Assembly (NCBI GenBank): GCA_015679605.1
Contig: JAAAVE010000414.1
Coordinates: forward strand, 5,309-15,657
Length of the DNA stretch: 10,349 nt
Direction of reading: 5' to 3'
Source of the DNA: Podila epigama
Lineage: Eukaryota; Mortierellomycota; Mortierellomycetes; Mortierellales; Mortierellaceae
Part shown: positions 1-7,000 of the stretch, piece by piece
Layout: each line of letters starts with the position of its first letter
How positions within the stretch are numbered: position 1 is the stretch's first letter
The notes under the pieces: model-generated
Databases searched by the model: none
What the model was told of the DNA's origin: nothing
The model's input: only the letters and a program-made list of their open reading frames with translations
Made by a program: the position numbers and the translations under genes

Positions 1-98
1 GGGGGGGGAAGCAATGGCAACGAGTGTGCTTATGTGTGTGTATGTGCTTCTTCTTGTCGTCTTACCAAATATGACGGTCGTCAACTAACAACCCGCTC

Positions 99-144
<46 letters not shown>

Positions 145-158
145 AATTTTCTGTATAG
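1..158 (+). other. 3' part of an intron of the ARL8-like gene
   Basis: This stretch shows no similarity to the ARL8 sequence expected just before the downstream exon, and it ends in a good acceptor (CTGTATAG, 151-158). A canonical fungal branch-point CTAAC lies at 85-89. Between branch point and acceptor sits a very long pyrimidine tract consisting mostly of a (CT)18 microsatellite. The donor lies to the left of the window or in the first bases; I see no convincing exon in 1-84. The open frame that continues through the CT repeat encodes only Ser-Leu repeats and is not coding. Confidence 0.75.
101..136 (+). repeat. (CT)18 dinucleotide microsatellite
   Basis: A perfect CT run of 36 bases is followed by a short impure pyrimidine stretch up to the intron acceptor. 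It supplies the polypyrimidine tract of the ARL8 intron, so its length could vary between strains and may influence splicing (inference). Confidence 0.95.
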
Positions 159-429
159 GTTTGTGATTGATTCTGCAGATCATGACAAGTTGGATGCAGC
201 AAGGACAGAGCTTCGAAACTTGCTGGACAAACCTCATTTGGCAGAGATTCCTGTCTTGGTCCTGGGCAACAAGAATGATCTCCCTGGCGCATTGACGGTT
301 GAACAAATTATCGATGTCATGAACCTCAAACAGATTGCTAACCGAGAGGTGTCATGCTACTCGATTTCTGCCAAGAATCAAGTGAATATCGATGTAACTA
401 TGCAATGGCTAATGGATAAGGGCAAGTAA
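159..429 (+). CDS. arl8: ARL8-like small GTPase, last exon (partial gene)
   Basis: This terminal exon encodes the C-terminal half (89 complete codons plus one split codon) of an Arf-like GTPase; metazoan ARL8 proteins are about 186 residues. ARL8 binds GTP and acts on lysosomes, late endosomes or vacuoles, recruiting tethers and transport factors. The sequence shows a FVIDSAD strand, the guanine-specificity motif NKND in LGNKNDLPG (codons at 268-279), and the G5 motif SAK (367-375). ARL8-typical stretches are LLDKPHL, IPVLVLGNK, NREVSCYSIS, and NIDVTMQWL near the end. These match ARL8 better than ARF, ARL1 or SAR1. The exon begins one base after TATAG, with two bases of its first codon supplied by the previous exon, and ends at TAA 427-429. 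The P-loop and switch regions lie outside the window. Family assignment is from recall, not a search. S. cerevisiae lacks a clear ARL8, which fits a filamentous or early-diverging fungus. Confidence 0.88.
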
Positions 430-709
430 AGCGTAAGGCTATTCATCATCTCTCTTGTTCTGCTTTTTTTTTTTTTTTTTGGTTTCTCTACCCACTCACT
501 CCAATGGCTATCATCAATGGCAATATGATAGTCATTGGATGGAGACACATGGCGCAAAAGGGTATTTACTTCTATACCACTCTGAACAAAAGGATGAAAG
601 AATGAAGCAAATATCCATGTATGTGCAAGATAAGATAATAGCCATAAGAATAACGACATGGGAAATGACCGTTCCAATGGTATGAAAAAAAAGCTGTTTA
701 ATCTATATC
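430..709. other. Convergent intergenic gap with both 3' ends
   Basis: This is the 280-bp space between the ARL8 stop (+) and the GUP1-like stop (-). It must hold the 3' UTRs and poly(A) sites of both genes. It contains a T17 run at 464-480 and A-rich stretches around 630-690 on the + strand. No AATAAA is obvious. Short open frames here have no recognisable content. Confidence 0.6.
464..480. repeat. T17 homopolymer
   Basis: Seventeen consecutive T residues lie 35 bases after the ARL8 stop codon. It may simply be a 3' UTR homopolymer. It could also be the template of a reverse-transcribed tail, but there is no element next to it to support that. Confidence 0.9.
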
Positions 710-3362
710 TCAGCAATTAAGGAAAATACCTCTACGCTTTTCTGCCTCACGCGTCTCGAATTGAATCTGAGCACATACAAAGAGGGCGCCGAGACAGCCC
801 AATATGGTGAGGATGCCATCTGAGGATTTAAAGAGGTCAGAGAGCATAAGCTTGACACCGTCCAATCCAATGCAGAAACCCACCAGGTTTGCAATCATCA
901 TCATGATAATGTTGCCCACAGCACCTACCGCACATAGATGGCGGTAATGAGGCCATGATCCCCACTATAAAGATAAAATAAGAGAGTGCAAAAAAAGCGA
1001 CTTGTGAGTGCCAACTTCGGAAAAAAAATAGACGCGATTTGAAGCGGAGAGATTCCTCCAGAAAGGTTTCATCTAGAGAAATTCATCTAGGGGGGATGAT
1101 TCATCGAGAGAGAAGTACACCTAGAGAGGTTCAAAAAACAGTTTAATTACCTTTTCCTTGGAAAATATTTTGCCAGCAATGATCTCTGGAAGGATGAACA
1201 AGGAGATGAGCCATCCCCATGCCAAAAGCCTCAGATTGATATCGTGCCAGACGGCCACAAACGTAAAGACGATCCAGACATTATACATGGCCGTCTTGGT
1301 GCCGCCCAGGGGCACATAGACGTAGCGAATGAGCCACAGGTTGTAGCTTTTATGCCACGAACGCCAGAATCCAAGCGCCGAGTAGTTATTCGCAACACAC
1401 CGGATCATGTTCTCGGGAGCCTCGATCCCGTCTGCCATTGCCCACAGACGGAAGAACCGCCAGATGATCATGAGCTTGAGCCAGATGAGCACCAAGTTGA
1501 AGAATCCAATCATACAGATCTGAAGGATCGTGTCATCATCCCATGCCTTGGTCTTGCTGATCGCTACCATGTGCATGTAATGCATGGTGAACTCCATCGT
1601 CACTAGTGAGAACGCGAGACGCGCTGCCCATAGCAGCAAAGATTTGATAGGGATGACTTTGGGGTACCGAAGCTATAGGAAGGTTTCCATATATATATAT
1701 ATGTGTGTGCGTTATTTTTAGGATAAGCGAACTTTTATAATTTTACCCGAAAGCAATAGAAAAGTTAAATAAACGACGCGTCTCGAATCATTTACCTGAG
1801 ATATGAAATCATTAAATGTCATGATGGGTCCAGCGATGTAAAGAGGTGCGTACAACGCGTAAGATAAATAGTACATGTAATTGTAATCCTCTTCAAACGC
1901 GGGTGCTGACGTTCTGTCCTTGTCGTTATGAGGTGCACGATCTTGGTCCTCCTAATAGCGCGAATTTTTTGTTCAAAAATGAAGCATGTTAGATTTTCAT
2001 CCTAGAAAGCATGCGCGCGTGTGTGTGTGTGTGTTCGTGTCTCTGCGTGTTGACCCATACCATAAGCGTTTCTCGCGATGCCGTGAACGACCAGTAATAA
2101 TCCATGTTGAAAGATACAAGGCGGAGCATTGTAAAATTAAAGTTGACGTGCCAGCGTCGACTCGTTCCATTGTTGTCGTCCTAAAATATATATCAGAATA
2201 AGTTTCATAGATTTCAGTGAGTTCAATGGAGACCTATTCAACAATCAGACAATAAAAAACATGGAAAAAAAATACAAAAATAACATGATCTTACCAACCA
2301 GGCAAGAGAAGGGTGCATATCTCCAAAATGATATCCGTTATAACTCTCATTCATAAACAAAATAGCCAAGTTGAAAGCCCATGTCGCGGCAGGCATCCAG
2401 CGTGACCCTTTCCCGAGTTTAGCGATGCCATAGTTGACTGTGACAATAGCCATGATCTTGAGGATACTGTTTCCATACATGAAGTACAGGTAGATGAAGG
2501 AAAAGCCCAAGAAGAAGTATGCTCGGTAGAGATGCTGATGGGGTGAGCGAATGGGTGTTGTCGGCACAAAGTAACTTCGATAGAGATGGCTCAATGGCAG
2601 ATAGATGCTGATGACTTTGAGAAGTAAAGGGATGTTGCCGCGGAATCCTGCATACTGCCCATCGCTGTTATCCTAGAGTGCAAAAAGATTGAGTATTACA
2701 TGTTCATGTGTTATTGGGTGTATGTTATTAATCATGCGTGCATTGTAATGAGCGCCCCTACTTACCACTTTATACCCGAACCAACCCTCAGAAAGAAGAT
2801 GTTGGTACCTGTAATAGTTTGGATTGTTTTCTGCTCCACCAAGTAAGGGCAAGATTCAGAAAAAAAAAAAAGAAAAGTGTGGAGAAAAAAATAAATTAGG
2901 ATGAATATTTGGTTACACCAACTCTTTTTTTTTTTTTTTTTTTTTTGGATCACTTTCTTCTTCCCACTCACCAGAACTGGCATCATGAGCTGTTTTGAAC
3001 ATGTACGGTATACAGTACAAAAAGACAAGATAATAAAAATAAAACTCGCGCGTGTTCCAAAGCGAAGGCTTCGTGGTCCGATCCTGTACGCGCTTTGAAT
3101 ACTTTTGAGTCGAAAGTGAGTCCATTGGCGGAGACGATGATCTTGCCAAAGGATGACGGTCGTCAGACGAAGGAGGTGAAGGAGACAAAGAAGACGACGA
3201 AGAGTTGGAAGAAGGTGAGGTATGACCATGGGTGTTAAAGCCAACATGGTCTCGACTTGGACTTGGACTACGTCGACCAAGTTCCTGATCAGGTCGATGA
3301 CGAGAATGATCTTGATGGTTGATGTCCAGCAACCGGTATGATTCTTGTTCCTGGTGCTGCAT
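710..3362 (-). CDS. gup1: Gup1-like MBOAT O-acyltransferase (7 exons)
   Basis: Exons on the minus strand are 3362-2972, 2830-2766, 2672-2295, 2180-2061, 1951-1796, 1672-1151 and 964-710. Introns are 141, 93, 114, 109, 123 and 186 nt. Joining them gives 629 codons including TGA, i.e. 628 residues (yeast Gup1 is about 560). Gup1 is a multi-pass ER membrane-bound O-acyltransferase that remodels the lipid of GPI anchors and affects glycerol and wall phenotypes. Residues 1-97 are a Ser/Pro-rich, probably disordered extension. [17 protein letters not shown] (99-115) enters the first membrane segment. Family-typical segments follow: GWFGYKVDNSDGQY across the exon 2/3 junction, [17 protein letters not shown] in exon 5, and [16 protein letters not shown] with PLGG in exon 6. 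Candidate catalytic residues are His 477 (WHKSYN) and the MBOAT-invariant His 513 in FVAVWHD (codon 1246-1244). The C-terminus, [10 protein letters not shown], resembles the cysteine-ending tail of Gup1. Donors are GTGAGT, GTAAGT, GTAAGA, GTATGG, GTAAAT and GTAATT. The start at 3362 is the first ATG of the open frame; a later Met at residue 80 is possible. Confidence 0.9.
965..1150 (-). other. GUP1-like intron 6, with degenerate repeats
   Basis: The donor GTAATT begins at 1150 and the acceptor CTTTATAG ends at 965. At 186 nt it is the largest intron of this gene. On the + strand, 1068-1130 holds four related copies of a motif near TTCATCTAGAGAGA (1068-1080, 1082-1092, 1100-1113, 1117-1130), spaced 14-18 bases apart. 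The function of these copies is unknown. Confidence 0.8.
2831..2971 (-). other. GUP1-like intron 1, with T22/A22 tract
   Basis: The donor GTGAGT begins at 2971 and the acceptor GGAGCAG ends at 2831. The intron interrupts a GAA codon after its first base. Inside it, on the + strand, is a T22 run (2925-2946), read as A22 in the transcript and beginning 25 bases after the donor. Further along there is a second homopolymer (A12 on the + strand near 2860), read as T-rich in the transcript, which acts as polypyrimidine tract. Confidence 0.85.
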
Positions 3363-3485
3363 GGTGAAGCACCTACAAGTGAGATGAAAGAGGACTAGTT
3401 GGTGAGGTTGTAAGAGGTGTAGGAATGTCTAGATGTTGAATAGATGATGGTGATGATGATGACAGGATTGGATTGGAATAGATAG

Positions 3486-3510
3486 ATGTGATGTGATGTG
3501 ATGTGATGTG
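3486..3510. repeat. (ATGTG)5 pentanucleotide repeat
   Basis: Five perfect copies lie about 125-150 bp upstream of the GUP1-like start codon (CACAT on the coding strand). It is a simple repeat within the presumed promoter or 5' leader, and no binding factor can be named. Confidence 0.95.
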
Positions 3511-3737
3511 ATTCGAAGGGATTGAATTTGATGAGATTAGATGGAAAAGGTGTAAAATAAAAAGGAGCAGGAGTAGGAGAGGAGGAGCACTGAAGGGGGG
3601 GTCTGACTGGACTCTGAGCTCTGTTCTGGTCCTATCCAACCGTTGGTTGGCGAGTGAGGGATTCGCATGTGTTAAATCTTTTTTTAATGTAATTGATCGA
3701 AACCTCCGGAAAATGAAAATTAAAGTGAAGTGAGTTT

Positions 3738-3772
3738 GGTCGGTAGGAGGTCGGTAGGAGCCCCATCCTACC
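3738..3772. repeat. 11-bp tandem repeat plus inverted partner
   Basis: GGTCGGTAGGA occurs twice back to back (3738-3748 and 3749-3759). The second copy's GGTAGGA (3753-3759) pairs with TCCTACC at 3766-3772 across a six-base loop, giving a 7-bp perfect hairpin. It sits 376-410 bp upstream of the GUP1-like start codon and could be a paired transcription-factor site. It is not followed by a T run in either direction, so a terminator is unlikely. Confidence 0.85.
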
Positions 3773-3807
3773 TTTCCTTACCACTATAATTTTGACTCGA
3801 GAGCATC

Positions 3808-3835
3808 AAGGAAGGAAGGAAGGAAGGAAGGAAGG
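3808..3835. repeat. (AAGG)7 tetranucleotide repeat
   Basis: Seven perfect copies lie in the gap between the large disordered-protein gene and the GUP1-like gene. It is a simple microsatellite. Confidence 0.95.
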
Positions 3836-4071
3836 TACAGTACATGGGTAGGAAATGCTATGCTTGAACCTTTATATTAATCGGCAAAGCTGATACAATA
3901 GTTGTACTGCACATGAACACAAGAAAAACAAATAATGGCCACCTTCCACAAGAAACTCTCAGAACACGCAATAATGAAATCAATTCTTGAATAGGAAAAA
4001 AAAAAATTTAATATGAAACAAAAACAAAAAAAAAAAAAATAGTAATAGATAGATTAATAAAAAAAACAGAC

Positions 4072-7000
4072 TTAAACAAAGAAATGGGTATAAACTCTGC
4101 TTTCGTGATGGACTTCCATCTCTTGACTCTTGAACTGGTTCAATTCGAGCTTGATCTTGTGAGCGATGGCAGGGGTCAGACGCAAGGCTGTGATGTTGAC
4201 GTCGCTGGTGCGGTCGTATTCGACTGCAGTCCAGGTTGGGTGGATCAACGGTTCACAGGTCGAGAACTGGAGTTGACGTGGGGGCCGTGGAGGATACGTC
4301 GATGGGTCTGGATGATAGTATTGTTGATGGTGGTGTGGATGGTCTGGCTCTAGGTCCATAGAAGGCTGATATTTATGATGACGCTGATAATGATCATCAT
4401 AGTTTGTTGAACAAGTCGAGGTGGATGTATCCGATGTTGTCTGATAGTGCAATTGCTGTTGCACATAGAGCTGGTCACCCTTTGGCACCTGAGGCGAAAG
4501 TGTGGACGATGACGACGAAGACGCGTCCGAGATTTGGTTTTCGTGTCTATACGCATCTTGGCTCTCCATCATGATCCTGTCGACCGAAATACGCGCTGCT
4601 GCTGCAGGCAAGAGAGGGTTATACACTTGTTGCTGTTGTTGTTGTTGCTTTTGCTGTGCCTGTTCTCGTTGTTGTTGCTCCTCATACTGGCGCAACAAAT
4701 GTTCTTCGAATGTCTCTCCTCGGACTTGATGACGGGACATAGAGACTGACGAAAGTGAGTATTGCTCATCTTGTCCCTCCATATCATGCGCATCAACGTA
4801 CGCCTCATCGTCATCCTCTTCATCCTCTTCATCGGATGTGAAGGAACAGCAGGATGAAGACGGTGACAGGCTCGAAAGTGGGTTCCGAAGGATATGAACC
4901 CGGTGATCACTCACATCGGAGGAAGTAGCCACTGGGAGAACGCGAGGCGTTGGTGGTGAAGTGAACGTGCTGGCAAAACTACCTCCATTCTCTCCTACTC
5001 TCGAGCCCTTGAGAGGTCGCTTAGGGCTCGCAAACGCGTCATACTCGACTACCGGCATGGCCACAGGCGATCCGCACAACTCTTCTTCTTCTTCTGCTTC
5101 TTCTTCTTCTTCAACTCGTTCTTGTTCTTGTTCATGTTCCTCTTTTAGTTGTTGCTTAAAATGGGCACGACGCTGATTGGCGCTGTCACGGCTCGCATGG
5201 CTTCCTTGACGGCGATGTCTCTTTTGCCGGATACGTTGTTGCCTTTTCGTGCCGTCACCATTCTGTTGATGGTGAGGATGGTAGTGTGGTTGCTGTGCTG
5301 TTGGTGTCATGCTGTTGATGCGCGCCTGGTGCTCTGCAAGCGACTTGTGGCTCAATGTGGATGCTGCGACAGTGGTGGGCGAAGCAGCGCTGACACTCGA
5401 CGTCGATGGAGAAGACAAGGACGTCATACCGTCTGAGCCGAGGGCCTCATCCACCTGACTACCTCGACGCCGATGACGGCTGTGATTGCAACTGCTAATG
5501 CTGCTCAGCATACTTCCGCTACCGCTGGTGCGACTCTGGTTGGAGCGTACAGAAGACGCGCGACGTCGCGTATTTCCAACCTTGTGAACTTTAGTGCCAT
5601 GGGACCCTGTTGCTGTATTGGTAGTTGTTGTTGGAGCGCGATGAATCAATGCTGGACGGAGGGGTTTGGCAGGGATCATGGCTTCTGGCTTTGAGGCCAC
5701 TGTAGGTGAAGTGGATTTCTTGTTCTTTTTGACCTTGTTAAAGACATTGTTCAATCTCAAGAGGCTCTTTGTAGACGATGTTGTTGTAGTTGTTGTGGTT
5801 GTCGCCATCGCTGTGGGATTAGACCCTGTGGATGGGCTGCTGTGATCACTATCCATTGTTGTTGGAGACGTTGCCATGGTTGAAGACTTTGCATTAAGAA
5901 CATCCTGCTGTTCTTCAGAACCAGCAGTCGTAGCAGTAGAGTTAGCTGTTGCAGCACGCGCAGCCAGGTTCTTGTTCCAAGACGGGACCACCAAACCCAC
6001 TTGTTGTTCCTGTTGATTCTTCTTCGCCTCATGCAAGTCGTTGAGAGAGTGTCGTCGTTGGAAGCCAGCAATCTGACGCCCCACAGAAAGTAGCGGGTTC
6101 TCGATATGAGGCACGGATGAGGAACGCTGTTGCTTAATGCGACTGGCCTCTTGAGGGCAAGTATCTGGCTGAGAGACGCTCTTGTTGGGGTTGAAGAAGG
6201 AAGAGATGGAGGCAAAGGAGAGACGTTTCTTGAGGGTACGTGTCTGAACTGGCGGCAACGTGACGGGTGGCTTTGATGTCATTGCGGCCGCCGTACTGCA
6301 AGTTGTGGACTCGTCAAGAGGGCCGGAGGAAGAGGAGGAGGATGAACTGCTACCACTGGCATGGCTATCGTTGCCTGTGGTGCGAGACGCAGCCTTGGAC
6401 ATGGAAATGGGCGACATTTCTGGCGAAGTCGAGGGCGTGATGGATGCTTGGGATTGCGTCGAACCACGTCGATCGCCAGACGAGTTGCCAGAACTGGCTG
6501 AAGAGATGGAGCCACGGTGCTGTTGGTCAATCACCATCGAAGAAGAGTCAGTGGAGCCTCGACGTGCCTGTGATGGCTGCTGAGCGGCACCCTTTGATGA
6601 CACGTCGGTGGCATTAGCATTGGCGTGGATGTGAGGGTTGTTGGCTTGTTTCGAGATGAAGACCTTGCGGAGCTTGGACGCAAAGGAGGCTCTCTTTCGG
6701 ACCACGGGCTGCGGGGTCACATCCTTTTGGTCCGAGAATGCAGCGGAGGGGAGCTGCTGGAATGACAGGTCGCGGGTAGTTTCTTCTGTAGAAGGCAACA
6801 AGGAAGAAGTAGCAGAATCGACTTGGAGTGGATGGATGGATTGCTGGTCTGATGACAAGCGTGAATTTGTTACTGCGGACGCCATTGGCACCGATGTATC
6901 CATGCTAGCATTGTGCCCATTTGCCTGTGCCTCTGCTGCTTGCTGTTGCGCGTGGATGGCCAGCCATGCTAAACATGAAAATATATATGTGTGTATTTAT

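Larger units (their letters stand above)
3363..4071. promoter_or_regulatory. GUP1-like upstream region and 3' end of the next gene
   Basis: This 709-bp gap lies between two genes that both run leftward. The left part should hold the promoter and 5' leader of the GUP1-like gene; on its coding strand it is CT-rich around 3540-3600 and 3360-3480. The right part (about 3880-4071) is A-rich on the + strand, i.e. T-rich in the transcript, as expected for the 3' UTR of the large upstream gene. An AATATA at about 3873-3880 (minus strand) is a possible weak poly(A) signal. Short repeats inside the gap are listed separately. No open frame here looks coding. Confidence 0.55.

Noticed and set aside
34-158. 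Upstream extension of the ARL8 open frame to an ATG at 34
   Set aside because: It would place a Ser-Leu repeat from the CT microsatellite in front of the mid-domain of a GTPase; a clear acceptor at 158 shows it is intron.
1244-1606. 120-residue open frame on the + strand opposite the largest GUP1-like exon
   Set aside because: It lies exactly antisense to the conserved MBOAT coding exon and encodes a His/Asp/Pro-rich sequence with no recognisable motif.
6260-6583. Acidic 107-residue open frame on the + strand
   Set aside because: Antisense shadow of Ser/Arg-rich codons in exon 2 of the large gene; Ser codons read backwards give Glu/Gly/Arg.
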